In this document: positions 26,801-40,800 of the stretch, piece by piece
Position numbering within the stretch: the first letter of the stretch is position 1
How the letters are laid out: each line of letters starts with the position of its first letter
NCBI GenBank assembly: GCA_025617745.1
Contig: CM046858.1
Span: 51,219,925 to 51,283,924, forward strand
Reading direction: 5' to 3'
Source: Heliocidaris erythrogramma
Lineage: Eukaryota > Echinodermata > Echinoidea > Camarodonta > Echinometridae
DNA: 64,000 nucleotides
Notes under the pieces: model-generated
Databases searched by the model: none
Told to the model about the DNA's origin: nothing
What the model saw: only the letters and a program-made list of their open reading frames with translations
Position numbers and translations under genes: made by a program

Positions 26801-28125
26801 GGACAAAATATACAGCTCCTCATTGTACCTTCCACAATTGCTCTGGTAGACAAAAGAACATCCCTTCATTGCTATCATGTAAAATCAGTAGAACAGGTGA
26901 ATATGCATGTGACACCTGTTCTGCATATTTTGCATAATAGCAGTGAAGGATGTTCTTTTGTCTACCAGAGCAATTGTGGAAGGTACAATGAGGAGATATA
27001 TTTTGTCCGCTTCTTTGTTCGCCATGTTCATAGTGCTTGTATGAATCTGTAGGATCTAGTGCCTTTTAAAGTATATATCTATACAATATGAAAATCTCAT
27101 GACAACATTAAAATCTCATGACATTATTGGCTGTTGAGAGCTAGAAAGGCATTAACTCTGTGTAAAAGTACTTGAAGTAATGCCCTTTTGTCTCTCAAAA
27201 GATGATGTACAAAATGGGCTGTCATTCTCTCAAAATTGCATTTCTGAAAGAACTATTTGGCTTTGTTTACATGCCTCTCAAGTCATTTTAGACTCATCTT
27301 GAATCATACCTCATTTTATGGATTGTGTATTGCTGACAGTCCCTTTAATTTCTTTTGATGTCGAGATATACATGTATAAACATCCGTACATGGAGCTGGT
27401 TTCCAAGCCGTTTAAAGGGAAAGTCCACCCTCATATCAACTTGGGCTTTCAAAGAGCAAAAAAAAAAAAACAGATCAGTGAAGGTTTGAGCAAAATCCAA
27501 TTAGAAATAAACTACAAATTTTTAAAGTTGTAATCAATCATACACAAATTGGCAACTCTGTGACTTATCTTGCGAGCTCATCTCCCATTTGCTGTGTACT
27601 GAAAAAAATCATGAATCTAATTCACTAGTTTTATATACAAGCTAAAAACATTTTTTTTTAAAGTAGCACAGCATTAATTTACGATATACAGGCACAACCA
27701 TAATAGATTGATAATAAACTGAGAATCAATGATAACAGAGAAATACCAGCTTATCAAATATGAATGCACCAAACACAGAAGGAAGAATTATAAATGGTAC
27801 ATGCACAACTATCATTCCATCATGGGGGGGGGGGGTATATTTCTTGAACTTGTCAAAACTGCAAGCATGAAACTGACCGTTAAGTAACAATGACAGGGCA
27901 ATAGTTGAAAATAATGTTGCTTCACTAAATTCTCTTTGCAGTTACCGGTGCGCAATGCCAGTATGTAATGAAAGCATATTATTGGTTCATTATTTGATAC
28001 ATGAATGTACACATCATACAAGCTGTGAATTTGATTGGTAAACATTCAATAACTAAAATTAGGCCAAAAAAAAAAAATTGTTGTATTGGCGTAACGGGTC
28101 TCTGAAAAATAGGGTCGGTCGGTCT

Positions 28126-28158
<33 letters not shown>

Positions 28159-31100
28159 GACAGTATAATACATAATACACGCAGCTAGTTCTGTCCACAG
28201 CACTTCCGGGTTTTTGATCACGATCGCGATCGCAAAGGCAGCACGATACGCGATATCGATAGTAAAAAAAAAAAAAAAAAACCTAGGGTCGGTGACATTT
28301 TTAGGGTCGGGCGGGTTACGCCAATACAACAATTTTTTTTGTTGGCCTTAACGGGTACCTGCACTGGCTGTACATGATGTACATTTTGTCAACGTTCTTA
28401 GTTTTCAGACCTGCACCAAGCTGCATACAGTGTATATTCAACAAAATATTAACTGCTTATTTGGGGGGTTGTGATTAAAATTAAAGCCTTTCTTTAGCCT
28501 TGTGTATGCTGTGCCCATTGCTTTCATCTTGGGGACAAAGCACTGTTGTATTTCTAAAAGCACAATGTTGATATCACCTTACACAAGGGCTTCAACCAAT
28601 GCCCTTCATTGCATTCAATATATGTAGTATGATGTCAGTTCCTTAAACTCTTAAAGGAGAATGAAACTCAAGATACATTAGCTGATAATCATGTGGAAAA
28701 TTGTCAGCCTGTTCAAAATATCTTGAAAATACTCTGATTTGATTACTCAGTAAGGAAAACAGTCTCTCTAAAGTTTCCAGATTTCTTGCCAGATATTATC
28801 CCATGGGGGCTGCCATTTTGAAAAAACTGTGATGTCATTGCGGTACATGTCCATTTACCTGTACACAATGGATAAGATGTTGCATAATGAATAGCTATTG
28901 TACAACTAAAGCCACCCATGCAATATGGCAGCCATCTTGGTACCCCCATTGTCTCGCACAGGTGATGCAGTTGTAGGTCTTTGTCACTTCTTTGAAGAAT
29001 TGACAAACCTTTGTCAGACCAAGCAACTTACAAGTGCATGCCAAATGCTACTTAACAAAAGAAACAGCTGAACCAAATATCTTGACACAAATAGGGTACA
29101 TATAGGATAAAAGTATCTTCATTTGAATGTACATGACTACAAAAATGGTTTATTATGAGAAAATCCAGTGTCATGCATTCCACAGCTGATCATGAGTGTC
29201 ACTGTAGCTAGTGTATAGGTCAGTGGGTATCTCACAAATAGAACTGCTCTGACATTACTTTGTAAAGAAAATGGCAGCCCCCATGGTATAATGTCAAGCA
29301 AAGAAACTGCAACTTTTGGAGACACCGTTCTCCTTCTTAAATAATCAAATAGGAGTAATTTCAAGATATTTGTAATAGGCTGACAATTATCTACGTGATT
29401 ATAGGCTAATGTTTGTTGCCTTTTATTCCCCTTTAACGTAGCCAGTCAAGTCTAGCCGAATTACAATTTAGAATCATATCTCCCATTACAAAGTTGTTTT
29501 TCTCCTCGGATTTCCTTGAACAACTTACATTAGTACTTCCATGAGCAAAATCCTGGAAAAAAAACCTGTACCGACACAATGCACCAAAGTTCCTGAGATT
29601 CCTGAAGCTGTAATAATCCTTTTGGGAAATGGGAAGTGGGCTTAGTGGGCTTGAAAGTTTTGATGTTTCCTGTAAGTTTTGTCATGAAAAGGGAGAATAC
29701 TGCAGAAAGTGCGATGTAAGTGCAATGTAACACTGTGCCCTTAATAATGGAAATACCCCCCCCCCCCCCCCCCAACCTCCTGTATATATGCAATGGACGG
29801 GTATTAGTATTACAGCTCTTTTTATTTTTTAGCATAAGATTATTACAGGTTTTCTAGGTTGCAAATGGACTAGGTTGAAATAATGCAATTACTCAAGAAT
29901 TTCATGGGGCAATAGCATGACTGCCTTATTTACATAAAATGTAGTGCTATTACAAATGGTGATCTACATTCTTTATTTACCGATGCATGGGTACTCTATT
30001 GACGAAAGCCTTCCTCAAATGACATATGATATACTACATCAAAATTTGGGGAAGTGATTATGAGAATGAGTAATGAACAAGGTTCCAACTGGTGGTAAAA
30101 AGATTTGAAATAAAAAATTTGAAGGTCAATCACATCAGTACTTCTCTGTTCAGAGATACAGCACACTTGATGGTATTTTAACCCCTACCATGCCACCAGA
30201 TTTTTGAGCAATTTTCAAAATCAAGAGTTAAATATTAACTTTCAATGCATTTCTTCTTGAGCAAACTGGGCAAAGATATATTGCATAGGAATAAACATTA
30301 TATTGACAGTACAAGTTTCTGTATGAAGAAGAATTTTCAAGTCATTCTAAGCCTAAACAAAATGTTCAACACTAGAACTTTTGGGCGGGATTTGCCGCCC
30401 ACGGCATGGTAGGGGTTAAAGTTGTAAGATTGATATGTCCATTTGCTAATGAGTTGTTTCCGACTGAGCATTCTTCCACATCAAAAAGCATAGCATATAT
30501 GCCAAGACTGATGTTGGAACTATTGACTTTTCCGAACCTCTGTCAAGTACCTTGTTATTTTCAATGTGATAAAACTTTACGAAGTTGCTATTTCTTCCAA
30601 AATCCAGTCGTAGTTCCATCATGCATTTTTGATCTTGAAGTAGTCACTATTGTGCTGGCATCTTACACATGTAGGGATGTTTCTCATTGCATGATGAATC
30701 CACCCAGACCGCTATACCCATCATGGGGACGATCTGACGGGCGCAGTTCTCCATGTGGGCGGAGTCACTGGGTTCATTCTGGTACCAGTTGGTATAGTTG
30801 ACGGGTGACTTGTCCAACCAGCCCCAATGGCCCTCATGGCCCCGGTCCGAGAGACCTATCCACATCCCTGGGTCACCTGGACGATGGTGATGTTGGTGGT
30901 GGAAGTGGGTGGGGAGGTTGGTGGTGGTGGTGGTGGTGGTGGTGGTGATGATGGTGATGGTAAGGAGGTAGATAGAGATGAGAGGGGATGGTTTTGGTAG
31001 GTTGGTGAATAGGGAGTAGGGGAAGGATTAATAGGAGATTGAGGTATTGGGGTTGGGGATCGAATACAGAGAGGGAATCGTGAAGATATTGAGAGGGGGT

Positions 31101-34100
31101 AGGGGTAGGGGTAGGAGTAGTTAGGGACAGGTTGAGAGAGGATGGTAGATCAGTCGGGGATAGGAAATGGAGGAAATGCAGGTAAAGGGGTAAGAATGGA
31201 CAGAGGTGATGGAGGAGAATGAATGGGGATGAGCAGGGATGGGTAGGGTTGGGGGGGGGGGGGGTGGTGAGAGAAGATGGAGGAAAGAAGGATGACAAAT
31301 ATAACATGTAAATATTATGTTGAAATTAAAAAAACATAAAAAACGTGAGTTATTACAAGAGTGAAATTTATTAGAATGTACATGTAAATTGAAATTGGTT
31401 CCTTTTTAGTAGGAATGTGTGAGGAGCTGGTATCACGTTTCTCTGTGATTTATACACCCTGTACAACTTTAATTTAGATAAACCTGTCCTCCTTGAGAAA
31501 TATTCAAATTTTAGAGTTTGATTCAGAGAGCTCTGGTACAGTGGAACCTTGTGAACAAACTCCTTGTGACCAAGGAAAATTCCTTGTAGCGAAACCTTGT
31601 ATCAGGACTAAACAACAATAAAATACAAAGGTGTGGGACCAGGAAAATTACCTTATTATAATGAGAATTTGTTATAACAGTGTTCTCTATAATGGGGTTC
31701 CACTGTACCTAAAATTTTAGGCAGAGGAAGAGTTGGGTGTATCCAAGAGATACATGTAGCACACATTTCTGAAATATATAGGAAAGCTCACTTTTGCTTG
31801 TAGTAATTGATACATTGATACATGATAAATCTTTATAACTTCTGTTAACTCATACTTATTTATTTTATCTCTATATACCGGTAGTGATTTATAAAGGATG
31901 ATAAAAACAATTTAGTTATTAGATGTTGATTTGGGGAGTAAGAATCTAATTACTAGACCTACTACATGTAGTTTGAGATATAAAAGAGGAAATCAAACTT
32001 ACCACCACCATACATCCCACTGATGCTCTGCCTGTACTCTGTAATAAACATCTCCTCATCGACTGATGTCAAGGAAACGATATGAGCCATCTCCTCTCCC
32101 TTACATGATGAAAATCCCGCACAAGTGACCTCTGCCTCGGACCATGTCGCACGCTTCCCGAAGAAACGGTAGCAGAATATCCCGTGGTCAAGCTGGTAGT
32201 GTGTCCAGAGAGGTGGGCAATAGCTGACCGCTGTCACCGCTTCAAAAGCTACAAAGAGCAGGAGGAGTGATGCGATAGGTAGTTCCATTGCGCCCATGTT
32301 CTCTCACTGCGATATCGTCTATTAATGTCCTTTTCCAGTTGTGTTTAGGAAGAATCTGTCAAGATTCTGCAGGACTGGATGCTATTTCTAGTTGATAATC
32401 TGTAGGAATTTGTGATGGAGGAACTCTGTACCATCAAGGCAAGGATGCTTGAACCAAGGCAGGGAATCTCTGAATGCTCCTTGCGGAGCCGTCGTAGAAC
32501 TAAAGAGGCTCTACAGTCGTTAGCTTTAGGGTTATCTGATGAAGTTTTGTATTAGTAATAGTCCATCTGATCTTCATAAACTGATGAATAGGCCGCTTAT
32601 GTTCTCTCATGTGAATGTCCTCCTTTGTTGAAAAACTAGGTTTTATGAATGGCCCATTTCAAAGGTCTGCTCAGTAGTCACACATTGGCCATCACATTTC
32701 AACAAATTTCATCAAATGGCGGCACACGCTTGTTTTTTATCCAAATAAATGTATCCATGACATTTTCATCAACAAAATATATCCCAATTGAATCATCTCT
32801 CTTGGCATATTGACAGCATTACCCCAGTTCTGGATGGTAGAGTGCAAAGTGATCCCATGTAGTCCCACCAACTGGAAAATATGTGAGTCGCCAAACTGGA
32901 ATGATGAGGGTTCTTGTTGATCAGTGCATTGCCAAACTACTCAATTTTATCCATTAGAGATGTGGATTAGTACCTCCAGCTAGTGTTGGTTGTTTCTGTA
33001 GATACCTTGCCAGAAGTTGAATGAAATAATTCACATCTTCCTCATATCTGTCATCAGTCCATGTTATCTCTGCAGTAAAAGAAAAATAGGAACAATGAAA
33101 TGTGGGATGCAGTTGATTTGATAACATGAATGTAAATGTTTCATAAACAATAGATTTCCGTCTGATTTCCGTGTGATGGCGCAATGTTCAGGAACAATTT
33201 CTTTGATAGTCTAAATCTTTGAGTAGTACATGTAGTTCATCTTCGTTTTTTTTTGTTCTTATTCTTTTTATCAATCTTCATAACTAGAAAGTTCATATTT
33301 TTCTTCTTTCCTTCCAACCACTTACTGTATATGCCATATATTTTGCGGGGGTTTTATGTTCGCGAATTTCACGAACCACGAGTGGGTCACAAATTTAACA
33401 ACATGCTAAAATGTTGCCAACACTAAGTACATGTAGTCAGTTGAGTTTGTTGTCTCTTGGTCAGAAATTCACCACTTAGCATTGCGAAAGTACATGTACA
33501 TCATCATTGCTGTTTGTAGATCTTGAGAATTTCCCGATCGCAAATTCAACCACTCACAAAATAGCCTGGCTAGGCATATTCGTGAAAATTAATGGCCGCA
33601 AAATATATGGCATATAAAGTATATACATGTAGCTGAGGTGATTTGACACCATGTGAAGTCTATATCACTGCTTGTTTTATTTTTTATAAATCTTTATATA
33701 TTAAAATCAATTTGCTAGATGCATGTAAAAAGCTACAATGTAAAGATATCGATAGCACACATGACACTGTCAGTTCCCAATTTTGTTGTTTTTCTGCTTC
33801 AAAATGTAGTGAAATAAGTTCAGAATGAATTTGTCAGACATTAGTATTTTCATTTAATGATTGGCCAAACTATGAAAAATTAAATTATCACTTGTCACGA
33901 GAGCTCTGAGGCAGATTTGTTAGTTTTAATTTTTCCTACTTTTTTCGACCCCTGATTCACTGTAGAAAGTACGGAGAAAATAAAACAAAACAAAAACAGG
34001 AGATTGTACAAATGAGATCAAGTGATTTGAACTATTTGAAAAATTGGATTGCTTGAAAATAGAACTTGAATAAAAACAAGACTTGGGTTTCCTCTATGAG

Positions 34101-34783
34101 TGAGAAGGAATTGGGGGGGGGGGGTGTATTTATATAATGTTTTAATAAAGTTTAATGACATTGTAGAATTCAACTTCAATTCAACTTCTGTGCATAGGAT
34201 CTAGGAACAATAGTTCATTTTGAGTCCTCACAAAGATGATACTCTCATGTACTGCTCAAAAGAACAGTGGTTTAGGTGATTTTGCCCCAGGAGCTAGTGA
34301 AGAAACAACATGGCAGATTCAGTTATACAGATTATTGTAAGCTTTGGTCATGCTGAATAATTGAAAATTTTGTCTTTATTTCATGAACAAGTAGAATTTA
34401 AACAGAGACTTTAATTTAACCGACATCATAATTTGTCACCATGATAGAGTTTGTATTATGCTCTGGAAGACAATGCCACTAAAAATCAAGAGGAAGTTGC
34501 ACGGGTTGGTTTAATCTCACACCTGTCAGAAGGTATAGCTCTTACATACCACGGATTATCTAGGTTTAATCATGCATAAGGGGACCTATCATCAAAAATA
34601 TTTTGCTTTGTATGTTCGGGGTTCCATGTCGCTTTAAATATTAGTTCTGTAAATAGATATTGCAGGCCAGGGATTGGCAAATGGAATAGCCGGTCCACCA
34701 GTACCATGTGTGCATGCACTCAAATAGATAGGGCGTGCATGGAACCCCCACCCTCCCCCCTACAAAACAAACTAAAACCCCCC

Positions 34784-34814
<31 letters not shown>

Positions 34815-37800
34815 AAATAAAATAAAATAAAATAAAAAATAAATAAATAAATAAATAAAAAAAAAATAATAATAAATAAAAAAATAAAAAATAAATTTAA
34901 AAAAAAAAATACACAACAAAAACAAATAAAAATAAAGAAATACAAAATTAAAAAAAAGGAATAAATAAAAAGAATAAATAAATAAATAAAATGAAAAGAA
35001 TAAATAAAAATGAAATAGAATAAAATAAATATAATAAATGAATAATTAGATAAAACCCACCAAAAGCAAACAAACAAATCAAAAGAATACAAAAACATTA
35101 GATAGCTCCAAATCAGTTCTGCCTGTCACAGTGTGCAAGGCAAACAACGAAAAATAATGTATAAAATCCATATTGTCTTGTCTCATACCTCCCTGGACTT
35201 TAAATAAACAGAGAAACGGAACATGAACTCCTAGACTAAATATCAAAACAGTTCTGGTGTCGGCTAAATATGATACACCTCAGTCTGGTATAGTAGAAGA
35301 GAACTGCATATACATGTAGGTCATTATATGACCCAAAATGGTCGACCCCCCCCCCCCCCCCCCCCCCAAAGGAAAAAAAAAACACACACAGCAAAAGTCA
35401 TATCACATGGCTGAACAATTTAATGATTCATTAGTTCTGGAAGGAAAAAGGAAATTGGAGTGAAACTTGTTGGATATGTCTGTAAAATTGTAAATTTTAC
35501 AATCTTCATTTTATACCCAGAATGACCTGACATGTGCTCCAGATGCTCCATACATTATCTTGTGAAAGATGTGGGAATAACGTTAGGGTTGCAATAGGGT
35601 TTTAGGTAGGGTTAGGGGTAGGTTTGGTGTTTGATCCAAATTTTTGTTACTGTAGGATATTGATGGTCGGGCAATTTTCCCTGTAGCATGTCACGGAACT
35701 GCTGTTATTTAGCAACAGTCTCTACATGTATATAGCAGTTTTGATCAGTGAAAAAAAAAAAACATGCGCGAGAAAATCAATTTCATCTTTGGAAAAGTTG
35801 TACTAAAAGAGCTCTGAAAAAAAACTATTTAAAACTAGAATTTAATTCGTCATGAGGACGAATTAGGTGGTCTGTCCTTCAATTTGTACGATCATGATTG
35901 TAATCAGGATGATCATAATAATGGGGAAATACTAAACTGAAGATAGGATGTCAAGAATGCCATGAATGGAGATGCTTCTTGAGGACGGGAATGTAGCAAA
36001 ATGTGTAACGGTCATTGTAAAATGATTATGGTGATGATGATAATGGTGATTATGATGATTATAATGATATATGATGGCGATGATATAATAGCGATGATGA
36101 TCATGACGGTGATGATAATAATGATGATGATACAGGATACTTGGCAGATTAACCCCTTAGCTCTAATACAGGACAGGAAATCACAATTTCCATAGGGTTG
36201 TACACAAAACTACTGCACACTACTTTCTAATAGACATAATACGGAAAACTAGATTTGAATTCGTCATGAGGACGAATTAGGTGGTCTGTCTTTCAATTTG
36301 TACGATCATGATTGTAATCAGGATGATCATAATAATGGGGAATACTAAACTGAAGATAGGATGTCAAGAATGCCATGAATGGAGATGCTTCTTGAGGACA
36401 GGAAGGTAGCAAAATGTGTAACGGTCATTGTAAAATGATTATGGTGATGATGATAATGGTGATTATGATGATTATAATGATATAATGATGATGGCGATGA
36501 TATAATAATAGCGATGATGATCATGACGGTGATGATAATAATGATGATGATACAGGATACTTGGGAGATTTACCCCATAGCTCTAATACAGGACAGGAAA
36601 TCACAATTTCCATAGGGTTGTACACAAACTACTGCACACTACTTTTTAATAGACATAATACGGAAAATAAGGCAGTTTATTACATGATTTGTGATTTTTT
36701 ATGTTACAATAGTCGAAGAGGATGGTAAAATGACAGGCAAAAAGAAGCAAAAAAAAAAAAAAAAAAAAAATCGCCCCGGGATCGAACCAGGTACCTTGAC
36801 CATGGTAGTCATGTGCTTTACCGATAGACCAGAATATTTCCCATAGAGATAACACGTAAACGAAAACGGGATTCTCAAATCACATTTTGTACTGAAAAAT
36901 TGGGCATGATCCCGACATCTGATCAAAAATTGGAGACCACACTTGTAAAAGCTTATAGTCTCAGCTACAACATATTAAAATCTGGAAGAAAATAGACCAA
37001 AAATAACTGAGATACTGCTCAGAGAACGATGTCATGTAGATTCATGATTCGAAAAAAAATCATCTTCCATAGACATAACACGCAAATAGAGAAAATCTGA
37101 CATGTCGTCTTTAATTGAAGATTTCAGTGTGATGACGTCATCAAAATGAAAAATGGTGGTGACTGATCTTGTAGAGAATTGTCTCAGCTATAACATATCA
37201 AAATTTGGAAGAAAGTCGATCACCTATTACTGAAATATTATCAAAAGAATACAAAAATGATGACATAATTTTTTCAAAATCACTTTTTTGAGTTCATATG
37301 CAAATATGATGACGTTAGAACATGAGATCGGCAAAAATTCTACATGAATTCATATCTACAACTCACAGGCTTTCAGAATATGTAAAGAAATTGGGGGGTT
37401 TCCGCCCCTTCTGAGGAGCTATGGCGAATTCTAGATGGGCATGTTTTTACCACTTTTTACATTAGAGTGCCCATTGACGTGCGCAAGAATTTGAAAGTTT
37501 GATGCGCGCGTACGACATTATGGAAGGTCGATAATGGCTGTAAATAGTTGGAAATTGTCAAGAATATTATCAGGAAGATGAAACATGCGAAAAACGGCGT
37601 TTTTACGTTCTGTGCGCGCGGACGCGCACGGACAGAAAATTTTAAAATGCTTAAAATGTCACGAACCATACTCTAATTTGATTAAAAAGTGATTTTGAGC
37701 AATTTTAAATTTTGACGCGCGCGTACGTGCGCGTCATGATGTGCGCGCGGATTTTGATGACATTTTATGTTGACCCTTGACCTGAAGTTCATGTGTGTCA

Positions 37801-40800
37801 AATATGGTTTATTTTTGATGACTCGTTATGAAGATATGATTGATAATGTGATTTCACAAAATGGCGCCTGGATGACGTCACGATGACCTGATGACCTTGA
37901 AATAGATACCCGAGCTTGATCTGATAGGTCCTCATGACTGTTGAGATTTTGATAAAAATTGACTCAGCCGATATTGAGAAATCATGGTAACAAGAAAGTG
38001 GTGGAAAAATAAAAATAAATAAATAATAAATAAATAAATAAATAAAGAAAGAAAATTCTGACGAAATTAAGAGGTGGTCTGTCGACTACGACAGACCACC
38101 TAATAAGGCAGTTTATTACATGATTTGTGATTTTTTATGTTATACTAGTCGAAGAGGATGGTAAAATGACAGGCAAAAAGAAGCAAAAAAAAAAATTTGT
38201 TATGGACCCACCGGGGATCGAACCTGGGTCACCGGAATGGGAGGCAAGTGCTTTGACCAATAGACCAAAATATTTCCCATAGAGATAACACGTAAACGAA
38301 AACGGGATTCTCAAATCACATTTTGTACTGAAAAATTGGGCATGATCCCGACATCTGATCAAAAATTGGAGACCACACTAGTAAAAGCTTATAGTCTCAG
38401 CTACAACATATTAAAATCTGGAAGAAAATAGACCAAAAATAACTGAGATACTGCTCAGAGAACGATGTCATGTAGATTCATGATTCGAAAAAAAATCATC
38501 TTCCATAGACATAACACGCAAATAGGGAAAATTCTGACATGGCATCTTGCATTGAAAATTTCAGTGTGATGACGTCATCAAAATGAAAAATGGTGGTGAC
38601 TGATCTGGTAGAGAATTGTCTCAGCTATAACATATCAAAATTTGGAAGAAAATCGATCACCTATTACTGAAATATTAGCAAATGAATACAAAAATGATGA
38701 TGTCATTTTTTCAAAATCATTCTTTTGAGTTCATATGCAAATATGATGACGTCAGAACATGAGATCGGCAAAAATTCTACATGAATTCAAATCTACAACT
38801 CCCAGGCTTTCAGAATATGTAAAGGAATTGGGGGGTTTCCGTGCATTCTGAGGAGCTATGGCGAATTCTAGATAGGCATGTTTTTACCACTTTTTACATT
38901 AGAATGCCCATTGACGTGCGCACGAATTTGAAAGTTTGATGCGCGCGTACGACATTATGGAAGGTCGAGAATGACTGTAAATAGTTGGAAATTGTCAAGA
39001 ATAGTATCAGGAAGATGAAACATGCGAAAAAATGGCGTTTTTACGTTCTCTACGCGCTGTGCGACGCGCACGGACAGGAAATTTTAAAATGCGTAAAATG
39101 TCCTGAACCATACCCTAATTTGATTAAAAAATTTGGAGCATTTTTAAATTTTCGGATTTTGATGACATTTTATGTTGACCCTTGACCTGAAGTTCATGTG
39201 TGTCAAATATGGTTTATTTTTGATGACTCGTTATGAAGATATGATTGATAATGTGATTTCACAAAATGGCGCCTGGATGACGTCACGATGACCTCATGAC
39301 CTTGAAATAGATACCCGACCTTGATCTTATAAGTCCTCATAACTGTAGAGATTTTGATAAAAATTGACTCAGCCGATATTGAGGAATCATGGTAACAAGA
39401 AAGTGGTGGAAAAATAAAAATAAACTAGATTTTAATTCGTCATGAGGACGAATTAGGTGGTCTGTCTTTCAATTTGTACGATCATGATTGTAATCAGGAT
39501 GATCATAATAATGGGGAAATGCTAAACTGAAGATAGGATGTCAAGAAATGCCATGAATGGAGATGCTTCTTGAGGACAGGAATGTAGCAAAATGTGTAAC
39601 GGTCATTGTAAAACGATTATGGTGAAGATGATAATGGTGATTATGATGATTATAATGATATAATGATGATGGCGATGGATATAATAATAGCGATGATGAT
39701 CATGACGGTGATGATGATACAGGATACTTGGGAGATTAACCCCATAGCTCTAATACAGGACAGGAAATAATAATTTCCATAGGGTTGTACACAAACTACT
39801 GCACACTACTTTCTAATAGACATAATACGGAAAATAAGGCAGTTTAGTACATGATTTGTGATTTTTTATGTTACAATAGTCGAGGAGGATGGTAAAATGA
39901 CAGGCAAAAAGAAGCAAAAAAAAAAAAAAAAAAAATCGGCCCCGGGGATCGAACCAGGTACCTTGACCATGGTAGTCATGTGCTTTACCGATAGACTAAA
40001 ATATTTCCCATAGAGATAACACGTAAACGAAAACGGGATTCTCAAATCCCATTTGGTAGTTCAAAATAGGGCATGATCCCGACATCTGATCAAAATTTGG
40101 AGACCACCTTACTGAAAGCTTATAGTCTCAGCTACAACATATTAAAATCTGGAAGGAAATAGACCAAAAATAACTGAGATAAAGCTCAGAGAACGATGTC
40201 ATGTAGATTCATGATTCGAAAAAAAATCATCTTCCATAGACATAACACGCAAATAGGGACAATTCTGACATGTCGTCTTTAATTGAAAATTTCAGTGTGA
40301 TGACGTCATCCAAATGAATAATAATGAGCACTCATGTTGTAGAGAATTGTCTCAGCTATAACATATCGAAATCTGGGAGAAAAACTACCAATAATTAAGA
40401 ATCTAGAGCCAAATTTGCATGAATGTGATGACGTCAAAACATGAAAAATGGAAATTTTGAATTCTGGCGCCATTTTGATGACGTCATAATGTATATAAGG
40501 GTCAAATGATACATGAAATGAAATCTATGATTTATACCCTACCTGATGATGAAAAAAAATTGGGAGGTTTCTGGACTATTTAAAGAGCTAGAGTTAATTT
40601 TGTAGAGGCATGTTTTTTCACGTTTTTACATTAGAATGCCCATTGACGCGCACACGAATTTGAAAGTTTTACGCGCGCGTACGACATTATGGAAGGTCGA
40701 TATTGACTGTAAATAGTTGGAAATTGTCAAGAATAGTATCAGGAAGACGATACATGCGGAAAAACAGCGTTTTTACGTTCTCTACGCGCTGTGCGCGCGC

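Noticed and set aside
30873..31307. 144-residue Pro/Ser/Leu frame on the minus strand
   Set aside because: It falls in the lectin intron and is a translation of GGT/GGGGTA-rich DNA, with no start context.
34641..35098. Phe/Tyr/Ile-rich frames on the minus strand
   Set aside because: Translations of the AAATA repeat and C27 run.
35835..35880. Hammerhead-ribozyme-like GTCATGAGGACGAA at the start of each Helitron-like element
   Set aside because: It resembles stem II plus GAA of a hammerhead, but the invariant CUGAUGA strand is absent upstream. It reads better as a simple hairpin AATTCGTC/GACGAATT.
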